Below, in pieces: positions 17,588 to 27,074 of a DNA stretch of 64,000 nt. The stretch's first letter is position 1, and every line of letters begins with the position of its first letter. This stretch comes from Streptomyces sp. NBC_00539 (GTDB taxonomy: Bacteria; Actinomycetota; Actinomycetes; Streptomycetales; Streptomycetaceae). The notes below the pieces were generated by a model. It was not told the DNA's origin, made no database searches, and was given only the letters and a program-made list of their open reading frames with translations. Both the position numbers and the translations under genes were made by a program. The DNA lies in assembly GCF_036346105.1 (NCBI RefSeq), contig NZ_CP107811.1, positions 3,538,501 through 3,602,500 of the forward strand, read 5' to 3'.

Positions 17588-18874
17588 ATGCCTGTCGTAC
17601 GTGATCTGCGCGTACTCCTGCGCCTGAGGGACTTCCGCAATCTGCTGACCGTCCGGCTGTTCTCCCAGGCCGCCGACGGCGTCTACCAGGTCGCGCTCGC
17701 CACCTACGTGGTGTTCTCGCCGGAGAAGCAGACCTCACCCGCGGCCATCGCCTCAGCGATGGCCGTGCTGCTCCTGCCCTACTCCGTCATCGGGCCGTTC
17801 GCCGGAGTGCTGCTGGACCGCTGGCGCCGCAGGCAAGTCTTCCTCTACGGCAACCTCCTGCGGGCCTTTCTCGCCTGCGTGACGGGTCTGCTCGTGGTGA
17901 CCCACGTCCCCGACTGGCTGTTCTACGCCTCGGCCCTGTCCGTGACGGCCGTCAACCGCTTCGTACTGGCAGGTCTGGCCGCGTCGCTGCCGCATGTCGT
18001 CGGGTCCGGCCAGCTGGTGACAGCGAATGCCCTCTCGCCCACCGCCGGAACCCTGGCGGCGACTGCCGGCGGGGGGCTGGCCTTCCTGGTCAGGTTGCTG
18101 GCCGCGGGCTCCGACGCTCTGGTCGTACTGTTCGCCGCCGGGCTGTACCTGTGCGCCGCGCTCGTCTCCCTGCGTCTGGCCGTCGGCCTCCTGGGGCCCG
18201 ACCACCTCCCTGGACGGTCCCACCCCTCGCTCGCAGAGGGAGCGGCCCTCACCGTACGGGGCATGGCCGAAGGCCTGCGGCACCTGGCCGGACGCCGCGA
18301 GGCCGCCCAGGCACTCACCGCGATGACCATGATGCGGTTCTGCTACGGAGCTCTACTGGTCACTCTGCTCATGCTCTGCCGCTACTCCTGGTCGGACGAC
18401 GAATCCGCCGGCCTGGCCCTCCTGGGCGTTGCCATCGGTGTCTCCGGCGCGGGCTTCTTCGCAGCAGCCGTCGTCACACCGTGGCTGGTGGGCCGGCTGG
18501 GCACCCGCGGCTGGATGACCGTGTGTGCGGGTGGCGCGGCCATCCTGGTTCCGGCACTCGGCCTGTTCTTCGCACCCGGACCGATGCTCGTCGCCGCCTT
18601 CGCCCTGGGCATCGCAACGCAGGGTGCCAAGATCTCCACCGACACCGTCGTGCAGTTCCAGGTGGACGACGAGTTCCGGGGGCGCGTTTTCTCCGTCTAC
18701 GACGTGCTCTTCAACGCCGCGTTCGTGGCAGCGGCGGCGGTGGCCTCCCTGATGCTCCCCGCCGACGGCCGGTCCGTCCCGCTGGTGGTGAGCGTGGCCG
18801 TCCTCTACGCCGCCACAGCGGCGCTCCTCCAGCGGCAGGGCCGACACCCCGCCGCGGGCGCGGCCGCGCCCTAG
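17588..18874 (+). CDS. MFS transporter
   Basis: 428 residues with about twelve hydrophobic segments and the MFS loop signature after helix 2 (GVLLDRWRRRQVFLYGN, matching G-x-x-x-D-R-x-G-R-R). The sequence RDFRNLLTVRLFSQAADGVYQVALATYVVF at the N-terminus is typical of the MFS_3/enterobactin-exporter-like group. Substrate unknown. ATG 17588 was selected from the homologous-looking MPVVRDLR start; the ribosome site is weak, and a GTG 15 bases upstream is possible. It ends facing cca across three parS sites. Confidence 0.85.
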   Translation: MPVVRDLRVLLRLRDFRNLLTVRLFSQAADGVYQVALATYVVFSPEKQTSPAAIASAMAVLLLPYSVIGPFAGVLLDRWRRRQVFLYGNLLRAFLACVTGLLVVTHVPDWLFYASALSVTAVNRFVLAGLAASLPHVVGSGQLVTANALSPTAGTLAATAGGGLAFLVRLLAAGSDALVVLFAAGLYLCAALVSLRLAVGLLGPDHLPGRSHPSLAEGAALTVRGMAEGLRHLAGRREAAQALTAMTMMRFCYGALLVTLLMLCRYSWSDDESAGLALLGVAIGVSGAGFFAAAVVTPWLVGRLGTRGWMTVCAGGAAILVPALGLFFAPGPMLVAAFALGIATQGAKISTDTVVQFQVDDEFRGRVFSVYDVLFNAAFVAAAAVASLMLPADGRSVPLVVSVAVLYAATAALLQRQGRHPAAGAAAP

Positions 18875-18902
18875 CTGAGGGACAGGGCGCCCACCCCGCG
18901 AT

Positions 18903-18916
18903 GTTTCACGTGAAAC
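18903..18916. other. parS centromere site 3
   Basis: Exact GTTTCACGTGAAAC, first of three sites packed into 59 bases between the convergent MFS and cca genes. Confidence 0.95.
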
Positions 18917-18925
18917 ATGACCTCG

Positions 18926-18939
18926 GTTTCACGTGAAAC
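18926..18939. other. parS centromere site 4
   Basis: Exact GTTTCACGTGAAAC, starting 23 bases after site 3, about two helical turns. Confidence 0.95.
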
Positions 18940-18947
18940 ATCGTGAC

Positions 18948-18961
18948 GTTTCACGTGAAAC
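18948..18961. other. parS centromere site 5
   Basis: Exact GTTTCACGTGAAAC, starting 22 bases after site 4. Confidence 0.95.
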
Positions 18962-18980
18962 ATCAGCGGCCGGCACCGTC

Positions 18981-20447
18981 TCAGGCCTGAGACGCCCACC
19001 ACTCCTTCAATGCCGCCACCGCCGCGTCATGGCCCATCGGCCCGTTCTCCAGCCGCAGCTCCAGCAGGTGCGCGTACGCCTTGCCGATCACCGGACCGGG
19101 ACCCACACCCAGCACCTGCTGGATCTCGTTGCCGTTCAGGTCGGGCCGGATCGCGTCCAGCTCCTCCTGCTCCTTGAGCTGCGCGATCCGCTCCTCCAGG
19201 CCGTCGTACGTACGGGAGAGCGCGCTGGCCTTGCGCTTGTTGCGCGTGGTGCAGTCCGACCGCGTCAGCTTGTGCAGACGCTCCAGCAGCGGGCCCGCGT
19301 CTCGGACGTACCGGCGTACGGCCGAGTCGGTCCACTCCCCGTCGCCGTACCCGTGGAAGCGCAGGTGCAGCTCTACCAGCCGGGACACGTCCTTGACCAT
19401 GTCGTTGGAGTACTTCAACGCGGTCATGCGCTTCTTGGTCATCTTCGCGCCCACCACCTCGTGGTGGTGGAAGGAAACACGGCCGTCGCTCTCGAACCTG
19501 CGGGTGCGGGGCTTGCCGATGTCGTGGAACAGGGCAGCCAGGCGCAGCACGAGGTCCGGGCCATCCTCCTCCAGGTCGATCGCCTGCTCCAGGACGATCA
19601 GCGAGTGCTCGTAGACGTCCTTGTGGCGGTGGTGCTCGTCACTCTCCAGCCGCAGGGCGGGCAGCTCGGGCAGCACCCGGTCAGCCAGACCGGTGTCCAC
19701 CAGCAGCCCGAGGCCCTTGCGGGGGTGTGCGGACAGCAGGAGCTTGTTGAGCTCAGCCTGCACCCGCTCCGCCGAGACGATCTCGATCCGTTCGGACATC
19801 GCCTTCATCGCCGCCACGACCTCGGGTGCGACCTCGAAGTCCAGCTGTGCGGCGAACCGGGCCGCGCGCAGCATCCGCAGCGGATCGTCCGAGAAGGAGT
19901 CCTCAGGGGTGCCGGGAGTACGCAGAATGCCTTCCCTGAGGTCGTCCAAGCCACCGTGCGGGTCCACGAACTCCTTCTCCGGCAGCGCGACGGCCATCGC
20001 GTTCACCGTGAAATCGCGGCGGACCAGATCTTCCTCGATGGAGTCGCCGTAGGAGACCTCCGGCTTGCGCGAGGTGCGGTCGTACGACTCCGAGCGGTAC
20101 GTGGTCACCTCGATCTGGAAGTTCCGGTCGCCGTCCGCGACGCGGGCCAGCTTCTGTGCGCCGACGGTGCCGAAGGCGATTCCGACGTCCCACACCGAGT
20201 CGGCCCACGGCCGCATGATCCTCAGCACGTCCTCGGGCCGGGCGTCGGTGGTGAAGTCGAGGTCGTTGCCGAGACGCCCGAGCAGCGCATCGCGCACGGA
20301 GCCGCCGACCAGGGCGAGGCGGAAGCCCGCCTCCTGGAAACGGCGGCCGAGCTCGTCGGCGACAGGAGCGACGCGCAGCAGTTCACTGACCGCTCGGCGC
20401 TGCACCTGACTCAGGGCACTGGGGGTGTCTTCATTGGCGTTCGGCAC
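18981..20447 (-). CDS. cca: CCA tRNA nucleotidyltransferase
   Basis: 488 residues. The class II nucleotidyltransferase head is clear: FRLALVGGSVRDALLGRLGNDLDFTTDA (GGSxxR and DxD), then RRDFTVNAMAVALPE and the ERVQAEL recognition region; a C-terminal HD domain follows (LAALFHDIGKPRTR). It adds or repairs CCA at tRNA 3' ends. It is needed here: the two tRNA genes in this window do not encode CCA. Same position as pcnA/Rv3907c in mycobacteria, divergent from the DUF6049-murJ block. The mycobacterial NUDIX gene between them is absent. Confidence 0.95.
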   Translation of the reverse strand: MPNANEDTPSALSQVQRRAVSELLRVAPVADELGRRFQEAGFRLALVGGSVRDALLGRLGNDLDFTTDARPEDVLRIMRPWADSVWDVGIAFGTVGAQKLARVADGDRNFQIEVTTYRSESYDRTSRKPEVSYGDSIEEDLVRRDFTVNAMAVALPEKEFVDPHGGLDDLREGILRTPGTPEDSFSDDPLRMLRAARFAAQLDFEVAPEVVAAMKAMSERIEIVSAERVQAELNKLLLSAHPRKGLGLLVDTGLADRVLPELPALRLESDEHHRHKDVYEHSLIVLEQAIDLEEDGPDLVLRLAALFHDIGKPRTRRFESDGRVSFHHHEVVGAKMTKKRMTALKYSNDMVKDVSRLVELHLRFHGYGDGEWTDSAVRRYVRDAGPLLERLHKLTRSDCTTRNKRKASALSRTYDGLEERIAQLKEQEELDAIRPDLNGNEIQQVLGVGPGPVIGKAYAHLLELRLENGPMGHDAAVAALKEWWASQA

Positions 20448-20634
20448 AACAGAAAAGGGTACGTGGCCCGCCCGGCGGGGGCCGCCGCGATTTTGTGGCC
20501 ACCCCGCCCCACCGCGCCCGGGGGGCGGAGCCGATCATGTGGAGCAAGGGGCGGCACTCGCGCACAGCGCGCCTCGTTACCATTCGTGGACGCACAACCG
20601 ACGACCACTGACACTTCGAGGGACGGGCGAGCGC

Positions 20635-22899
20635 GTGGCCGAGGCGGCAGACATCCTGGGGGCAGCCGCCCCTGCCCGGCGCCGCTGGCTGCGGCGGGCA
20701 GTCGTCCTGCTCGCGGGCACGCCGGTCCTCGCCGCCCTGGTCTACTCCCCTGCCCCGACGGCTCAGGCCGCCGACTCGGCCGTCGACGTCCAGCTGCTTG
20801 AGGTCTCGCCCAACGCCCCTGTGAAGAGCGACACCCTCACCATCTCGGGCAGCGTGGTCAACAACAGCCGCGAGCCGATCAAGTCCGCGCACGTGGGGCT
20901 GCGCGTCGGTCCCGTCGTGGGGGACCGGGCGTCCATCGACGAGGTGGCGGACCGCACCGGCTTCCGGGCCGGCGTGGACCCGGGGGAGATCGACCCCGCG
21001 TACGCGGTGAAGATCGACTCGTTGCCCTCGAAGGCCAGCCGGCCCTTCACCATCAACGTCCCGGTCGGCAAGCTGGACCTGGGCAAGGACGGTGTCTACC
21101 AGCTGGGCGTGTCACTGTCGGGAGAGACCGACAGCCGACCGTACGAGCAGGTGCTCGGTATCCGGCGGACCTTCCTGCCGTGGCAGCCCGAGGCCGCCAC
21201 GAAGCGCTCCTACCTCACCTACGCGTGGCCGCTGATCTCCACCACCCGGGTCACGGCGGAAACCGGCTCGGACGAGACGCAGACGCCCGTCTTCCTCGAC
21301 GACTCCCTCGCCAGGGAGCTGGCGCCGGGAGGCCGCCTGGAGCGGATGGTCTCCCTCGGCAAGGACCTGCCGATCACCTGGGTCATCGACCCGGACCTGC
21401 TCTACACGGTCGACGCCATGGCCAAGGGCTACCGGATCCGCAACCCCGACCCCGACGGAAAGCCCCTGCCGGGCAAGAGCAAGGCCGTCGCCGAGCAGTG
21501 GCTGAGCGCCCTGGAAACCGCGGTGCAGGGAAAGAAGGTCGTCGCGCTGCCCTACGCCGACCCCGACCTGGCTTCCCTCGCCCACCACGGCAAGGACGTC
21601 TCGGGCACCCTGGGCCAGCTGCGGCCCGCCACCGACAAGGCGAAGCAGGCCGTCGAGACGGTCCTGCACGTCACCCCGTCCACCGACTTCTCCTGGCCCG
21701 TGAACGGCGCCATCGACCCGTCGATCGTCAACGTGGCCACCTCGGCGGGCGCCCACAACGTCCTCACCCGCAGCGACAGCCTCCAGGAGACCGGCGCCCT
21801 CGGTTACACCCCGACGGCCGCCCGTCCCATCGGCGCGGGCGCCACCGCGATCGTCGCCGACGCCGAACTGTCGACGGCTTTCGAAGGCGACATGCTCAAT
21901 GCCAGGGATTCCGCGCTCGCCGTGCAGAGGTTCCTGGCCCACAGTCTCGCCCTCAACCTGCAGGGCGGCGACGAGCAGCGCAGCTTCGTCGTCACACCAC
22001 AGCGGATGCCGTCCGCCAGCCAGGCGGAGTCGATGGCGGCGGCCCTGCGCGGCCTGCAGGGCGGCCGCTGGACGCAGCCCTCCGACCTCGAAGCGGCGGC
22101 GTCCGCCAAGCCGGACCCCGGCGCCGCCACCCAGGTCCCGGGGGCCGGTCAGTACCCGGAAGCCCTCAGCCGGCAGGAACTCCCGGTGTCCGCGTTCGAG
22201 AAGATCCGGACCACGCAGGACACCCTCGACCGCTTCAAGGTGATCCTCGCGGCGCCCGAGCGCGTCGAGATCCCCTTCGGCAACACCACCAACCGGGAGA
22301 TGTCCACCTCGTGGCGCGGCCGGCCCGAGGAGGCCGGCGTCTACCGGGACCAGGTGCAGGACTACCTGATCGGCCTCACCGAGAAGGTCAAGGTCGTCCC
22401 CAAGTCCGACGCCACCTTGTCCGGGCACAGCGCGATCATCCCGGTCAGCGTCCAGAACAGCCTCGTGCAGGACGTCCACAACCTGGTCCTGCGCGTGAAG
22501 TCGGCCAACCCCACCCGGTTGATGTTCGGCGACAGCGGAATGGCCGAGCAGGAAGTCACCGTCCAGGCCGATCACAGCCAGACCCTGAAATTCCCCGCGA
22601 ACGCCACCGCGAGCGGTCCCGTCGAGGTCACCGCGCAGTTGTTCACGAAGAACGGCGTCCCCTACGGCAAGGAACAGAAGTTCACCGTGGAGGCCACCGA
22701 GGTCACTCCCACCGTCATGCTCGTCATCGCGGGCGGCGTTCTCCTCCTCGTCCTCGCGGGCATCAAGATGTACGCGAGCCGCAAGCGCCTGGCGACGCGT
22801 GCGGCCTCTGAGGAGAGCACGCAGCCGAGTGACGAGTCCCCGGACACCGGACCGCAAAGCACAAGCGGGTCCGGCACGGGTGAGACAGTGGACCGTTAA
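20635..22899 (+). CDS. DUF6049 family exported membrane protein
   Basis: 754 residues from GTG 20635. An N-terminal signal-anchor (RRWLRRAVVLLAGTPVLAALVYSPAPTAQA) is followed by a long exported region with Ig-like strand patterns, an internal stretch resembling a polysaccharide deacetylase-type barrel (ITWVIDPDLLYTVDAMAKGY), and a C-terminal membrane helix (TPTVMLVIAGGVLLLVLAGIKMYA) with a short charged tail. It corresponds to Rv3909, always next to murJ in actinobacteria, so a role in cell-wall assembly is inferred. GTG 20635 has GAGGGACGGG upstream; the frame is open back to 20425 but overlaps the cca promoter area. Function unproven. Confidence 0.82.
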   Translation: MAEAADILGAAAPARRRWLRRAVVLLAGTPVLAALVYSPAPTAQAADSAVDVQLLEVSPNAPVKSDTLTISGSVVNNSREPIKSAHVGLRVGPVVGDRASIDEVADRTGFRAGVDPGEIDPAYAVKIDSLPSKASRPFTINVPVGKLDLGKDGVYQLGVSLSGETDSRPYEQVLGIRRTFLPWQPEAATKRSYLTYAWPLISTTRVTAETGSDETQTPVFLDDSLARELAPGGRLERMVSLGKDLPITWVIDPDLLYTVDAMAKGYRIRNPDPDGKPLPGKSKAVAEQWLSALETAVQGKKVVALPYADPDLASLAHHGKDVSGTLGQLRPATDKAKQAVETVLHVTPSTDFSWPVNGAIDPSIVNVATSAGAHNVLTRSDSLQETGALGYTPTAARPIGAGATAIVADAELSTAFEGDMLNARDSALAVQRFLAHSLALNLQGGDEQRSFVVTPQRMPSASQAESMAAALRGLQGGRWTQPSDLEAAASAKPDPGAATQVPGAGQYPEALSRQELPVSAFEKIRTTQDTLDRFKVILAAPERVEIPFGNTTNREMSTSWRGRPEEAGVYRDQVQDYLIGLTEKVKVVPKSDATLSGHSAIIPVSVQNSLVQDVHNLVLRVKSANPTRLMFGDSGMAEQEVTVQADHSQTLKFPANATASGPVEVTAQLFTKNGVPYGKEQKFTVEATEVTPTVMLVIAGGVLLLVLAGIKMYASRKRLATRAASEESTQPSDESPDTGPQSTSGSGTGETVDR

Positions 22900-22946
22900 A
22901 GCGATGCCGTGGCCGGTCGGCCTGGGGACGATGAGGTGGGGTTTCG

Positions 22947-25127
22947 ATGAACGCGCCGTACGACGGTGACCGCGCGCAGGGCACTGGTGGGCCGGCGCCC
23001 TCCCAGGGCACCGCGCCGGGTGCCCCGGTGCCCGGGCAGGCCTCCGCGCCCGCATCCGGGCCGGATCACGACCCGTATGTCCAGGATGCCTACGACTACG
23101 ACCCGTACCGGTCCCAGGACCTTTCGGCCCAGGACCCCGTAGCGGAGGCCCTGTACGACCGGGCTTCACACCCTCCGCCGCCGCCGGGCACCTACCTGGA
23201 ACCCGGCCCCTTGTACGCGGCCCCGCAGCCGCCTTCGTACGGCGGTCCCGACGCTCGCGTCTGGGCCCAGACCCCGCCGCCCGAGCCCGACGGCCCTTCC
23301 CGCCACCTGCCCTACGGTGACCGCCCCACGACCACGGAGTTCGTGGGTGTGGACTCCCTGGTGACCAAGGCCGCGGACGAGCAGCCGGAACCCGATGCCT
23401 TCGCCCACCTGTACCGCGACCAGGAGGCGGCCCCGCAGCTTGCCACCGAGGAGCCCCCGGTCGCCGTCCCGGCCCCGGCCAAGCCCGCCGGGCGGGCTTC
23501 GGGCCTGTTGAAGTCGAGCGCCCTGATGGCCGCGGGCACGATCGTGTCCCGGATCACCGGCTTCCTGCGCACGCTCGTGATCGGCACCGCGATCGGTGTC
23601 ACCACCCTCAACGACAGTTACCAGGTCGCCAACACCCTGCCGACGATGATCTACGTGCTGGTCGGCGGCGGCGCGCTCAACGCGGTGTTCATCCCGCAGC
23701 TGGTCCGCGCGATGAAGAACGACGAGGACGGCGGCGAGGCATACGCCAACCGCCTCCTGACGCTCGTCGTGGTGCTGCTCGGCGCCGTCACCACCGTCTG
23801 CGTGCTCGCGGCCCCGCTGTTCATCGGCATGATGTCGCAGAAGATCGCCGACGACCCGCACCGGATGGACGTCGCGGTCGCCTTCGCCCACTATTGCCTG
23901 CCCACCATGTTCTTCATGGGCGTGCACGTGGTGCTCGGTCAGATCCTCAACGCCCGCGGCCGCTTCGGCGCGATGATGTGGACCCCCGTCCTCAACAACA
24001 TCGTCGTCATCGCCACGTTCGGTGCGTTCATCTGGGCGTTCGGCGGCTTCACCAGCACCGGCGTCGACGAGGCGAGCATCACCCCCGAGGGCGTCCGGCT
24101 GCTCGGCCTGGGCACCCTGCTCGGCCTCGCCGTCCAGTCGCTGGCGATGATCCCCTACCTGCGTGACGCCGGCTTCAAGCCGCGCCTGCGCTTCGACTGG
24201 AAGGGCCACGGGCTCGGCAAGGCGGCCGGCCTCGCCAAGTGGACGTTCTTCTTCGTCCTGGCCAACCAGCTCGGCCTCATCGTGGTCACCCAGCTCGCGA
24301 CCTGGGCGGGCGACGTCGCCCACAACCAAGGCCACGACGGCACCGGCATCGCCGCGTACAACTACGCGCTGCTCCTGTGGCAGATGCCCCAGGCCATCAT
24401 CACCGTCTCGGTCATGACCGCCGTCCTGCCGCGCATCTCCCGCTCGGCCCACGACGGGGACGTCGCCGCCGTCCGCGACGACATCTCCTACGGCCTGCGC
24501 ACCTCCGCCGTGGCGATCGTGCCCTGCGCCTTCGCGTTCCTCGCGCTCGGCGTCCCGATGTCCACCCTGCTCTACGCCGGATCCGGCTCGGCGACGGCGC
24601 AGAACATCGGCTACATCCTGATGGCCTTCGGCCTCGGACTCATCCCGTACTCCGTCCAGTACGTCGTCCTGCGCGGTTTCTACGCCTACGAGGACACCCG
24701 GACGCCCTTTTACAACACCGTCATCGTCGCCGCGGTCAACGCCGGCGTCTCGGGGCTCGCCTTCCTCGTCCTCCCCGAGCGCTGGGCCGTCGTCGGCATG
24801 GGCGCCGCCTACGGTCTCGGATACACGGTCGGCGTGGGCGTCGCCTGGCGCCGTCTGCGCGCCCGCCTCGGCGGTGACCTCGACGGGGCGCACGTCATGC
24901 GCACCTACACCCGCCTCATCGGCGCATGTGTCCCGGCCGCAGTCGTGGCCGGCGCGGCCGCCTACGGGGTCACCAAGTGGCTGGGCAGTGGAGCCGGCGG
25001 GTCGCTCGCCGCCCTCGTGGCCGGCTTCATCGCCCTGGTGGCCGTTTTCCTCACCGCCGCGAAGCGCATGCGCGTCGAAGAACTCAACGCGATGGTCGGA
25101 ATGGTCCGCGGACGTCTGGGGCGTTGA
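22947..25127 (+). CDS. murJ: lipid II flippase MurJ (MviN)
   Basis: 726 residues. The first ~185 form a Pro/Tyr/Asp-rich disordered cytoplasmic extension; fourteen membrane helices follow, beginning SSALMAAGTIVSRITGFLRTLVIG, with the conserved first-helix arginines. MurJ moves lipid II across the membrane for peptidoglycan polymerisation. Unlike mycobacterial MviN (Rv3910), the chain ends after the last helix and carries no pseudokinase or exported C-terminal domain; these are encoded by the next gene. GAGGTGGGG precedes the ATG. Rightward block DUF6049-murJ-pseudokinase. Confidence 0.95.
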   Translation: MNAPYDGDRAQGTGGPAPSQGTAPGAPVPGQASAPASGPDHDPYVQDAYDYDPYRSQDLSAQDPVAEALYDRASHPPPPPGTYLEPGPLYAAPQPPSYGGPDARVWAQTPPPEPDGPSRHLPYGDRPTTTEFVGVDSLVTKAADEQPEPDAFAHLYRDQEAAPQLATEEPPVAVPAPAKPAGRASGLLKSSALMAAGTIVSRITGFLRTLVIGTAIGVTTLNDSYQVANTLPTMIYVLVGGGALNAVFIPQLVRAMKNDEDGGEAYANRLLTLVVVLLGAVTTVCVLAAPLFIGMMSQKIADDPHRMDVAVAFAHYCLPTMFFMGVHVVLGQILNARGRFGAMMWTPVLNNIVVIATFGAFIWAFGGFTSTGVDEASITPEGVRLLGLGTLLGLAVQSLAMIPYLRDAGFKPRLRFDWKGHGLGKAAGLAKWTFFFVLANQLGLIVVTQLATWAGDVAHNQGHDGTGIAAYNYALLLWQMPQAIITVSVMTAVLPRISRSAHDGDVAAVRDDISYGLRTSAVAIVPCAFAFLALGVPMSTLLYAGSGSATAQNIGYILMAFGLGLIPYSVQYVVLRGFYAYEDTRTPFYNTVIVAAVNAGVSGLAFLVLPERWAVVGMGAAYGLGYTVGVGVAWRRLRARLGGDLDGAHVMRTYTRLIGACVPAAVVAGAAAYGVTKWLGSGAGGSLAALVAGFIALVAVFLTAAKRMRVEELNAMVGMVRGRLGR

Positions 25128-25250
25128 CGGGCAGAACCGACGGTTCGCCCCTCCTTCGCGTGTCGTGCGGAGGGCCGGACTGTGGGCACAATTGGCATGG
25201 CTTCGCAGACTGGCCGACAGCGCGCAACGGATGGGGAGGCAGGGACGACG

Positions 25251-26972
25251 GTGGCGGAACGTAGCACAGCTGCCGTCGACGTGGCCGACAACAGCGGCGA
25301 TGAGCCGCTGACCGCGGAAGCGGTCAAGGCCACGGCCGACGGGGTGGACACCCAGAACGACCGAGCCGCGGACGGATCCATGCGCGAAACGGATGGCGAA
25401 CGCAGAACGGCCGCGCCCGTGGCGGCGCCCGAACTGCACAGCGGCCACAAGCTGGCCAGGCGCTACCGCCTCGAGGAGTGCGTCACCCGTCTGGACGGAT
25501 TCAGCAGCTGGCGTGCGATGGACGAAAAGCTGCGCCGCGCCGTCGGCGTGCACCTGCTTCCCGCCGACCACCCCCGGGCCCGGACCGTCCTGTCCGCGGC
25601 CCGCTCCTCCGCGCTGCTCGGCGACCCCCGGTTCGTCCAGGTCCTCGACGCCGTGGAAGAGAACGACCTCGTCTACGTCGTGCACGAGTGGCTGCCCGAC
25701 GCCACCGAACTCACCGCCCTCCTCGCCGTCGGACCCTTGGAGGCCCACGAGGCCTACCAGCTCGTCAGCCAGGTGTCGCAGGCCATGGCCGCGGCCCACC
25801 GCGAGGGCCTGGCACACCTGCGCCTGACACCCAGCGCGATACTGCGCACCTCCACCGGCCAGTACCGCATCCGCGGCCTCGCCGTGAACGCCGCCCTGCG
25901 CGGCATCACCAGCGACACCCCGCAGCAGGCAGACACCGAGGCGATCGGCGCGCTGCTGTACGCGGCGCTCACCCAGCGCTGGCCCTACGAGACGGACGCC
26001 TACGGGCTCACCGGCCTGCCCAAGGGCGTCGGCCTGATCGCCCCCGACCAGGTGCGCGCCGGCGTCCACCGGGGTCTGGGAGAACTGGCCATGCGCGCGC
26101 TGGCCAACGACGGGGCCACCGCCTCCCGGCAGGAGCCCGCCTGTACCACCCCGGAGGAGCTGGCCAAGGCCGTCGCCGCGATGCCCCGCATCCGGCCGCC
26201 GGAGCCGGCCTTCACCGCCCCGCCCGAGTACCAGCACACCACCTACCAGCAGGGGAGCTACGGCCGGCACCCGGCGACCGGCCTGCCCACCGTGCAGAGC
26301 CTCGCCGTCCCGCCGCCGCCCCCGTTGCAGAGCCGTACCGGCCGCGCCCTCAAATGGGGCGTCGCGGCGCTGCTCATCGCCGCCCTCGGCCTCGGCAGCT
26401 GGCAGCTCGCCGACGCACTCCTCGACCGCAAACACGGGGGCTCCGGCAACAGCGGCTCCACCCCGCAGACCAAGTCCGACGAGGCCCCCAAGGAGATCAA
26501 GCCGGGCAAGCCGCTGCGCATCGGCAAGGCCACGGTCTTCGGAAAGGATCCGATCAAGCCCGGCGACGCGCGCAAGGCCATCGACGGCGACGCCGACACC
26601 GGCTGGGTCACCCTGCAGTTCCGCGGCTTCGCCAACTTCGGCAACCTGGACAGCTATGACGACGGCAGCGGCATCATCGTCGACCTCGGCAGCGCCCAGG
26701 ACGTGGCCGGCCTTGAGGTCGGCCTGCACGCGTCGGGGCAGAAGATCGAGGTGCGGGCCGCTTCCCCGGAAGCCGCCTCAGCGCGCTCCCTCTCGGACTT
26801 CCCGCAGGAGATCGTCAAGCTGGGCAACACGGGGAAGAACCTGAACACGACCCTGCAGACCCCGGTCAAGACCCGCTTCCTGCTGATCCACATCACGTCC
26901 CTGCCTTCCGAGGGCGGCGATTCCTACCGCGGCGGCATCAACGAGATCAAAGTGCTCGGTACGGCCGAATAG
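25251..26972 (+). CDS. membrane pseudokinase with discoidin-like exported domain
   Basis: 573 residues from GTG 25251 (GGGGAGGC upstream). Residues ~65-285 follow a Ser/Thr kinase fold but lack its catalytic residues: the VAIK position reads VGVHLL, the HRD loop reads LAHLRLTPSAIL with no Asp, and DFG reads IRGLA. One membrane helix (WGVAALLIAALGLGSWQLADALL, about residue 368) leads to an exported C-terminal domain (ARKAIDGDADTGW... RFLLIHITSL) like F5/8C-discoidin. Mycobacterial MurJ has the same two parts fused to its C-terminus, where the phosphorylated pseudokinase recruits FhaA. A regulatory partner of MurJ is therefore inferred. An in-frame ATG at 25182 is an alternative start. Confidence 0.85.
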   Translation: MAERSTAAVDVADNSGDEPLTAEAVKATADGVDTQNDRAADGSMRETDGERRTAAPVAAPELHSGHKLARRYRLEECVTRLDGFSSWRAMDEKLRRAVGVHLLPADHPRARTVLSAARSSALLGDPRFVQVLDAVEENDLVYVVHEWLPDATELTALLAVGPLEAHEAYQLVSQVSQAMAAAHREGLAHLRLTPSAILRTSTGQYRIRGLAVNAALRGITSDTPQQADTEAIGALLYAALTQRWPYETDAYGLTGLPKGVGLIAPDQVRAGVHRGLGELAMRALANDGATASRQEPACTTPEELAKAVAAMPRIRPPEPAFTAPPEYQHTTYQQGSYGRHPATGLPTVQSLAVPPPPPLQSRTGRALKWGVAALLIAALGLGSWQLADALLDRKHGGSGNSGSTPQTKSDEAPKEIKPGKPLRIGKATVFGKDPIKPGDARKAIDGDADTGWVTLQFRGFANFGNLDSYDDGSGIIVDLGSAQDVAGLEVGLHASGQKIEVRAASPEAASARSLSDFPQEIVKLGNTGKNLNTTLQTPVKTRFLLIHITSLPSEGGDSYRGGINEIKVLGTAE

Positions 26973-26993
26973 GACCGGACCGCGACACCCGCC

Positions 26994-27024
26994 GGGCCCG
27001 CTGCGCCGCCGACGCGGCGGGCCC
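26994..27024. terminator. hairpin after the pseudokinase gene
   Basis: Arms GGGCCCGC (26994-27001) and GCGGGCCC (27017-27024) flank a GC-rich 15-base loop, between the pseudokinase stop and sigM. Confidence 0.55.
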
Positions 27025-27074
27025 TCGTATTCGCCCTGCCCGACCCGTACTCTCCCTTCCGGAGGGGAGGTGTG

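Noticed and set aside
23166-26729. A 1187-residue open frame on the minus strand opposite murJ and the pseudokinase
   Set aside because: High GC keeps antisense frames open. The product is a low-complexity Gly/Val/Arg/Asp-rich sequence with no domain, while the plus strand holds two recognisable proteins.
26973-27074. A second SigR- or SigM-type promoter before sigM
   Set aside because: No GGGAAT-N18-GTT or clear -35/-10 pair was found there.
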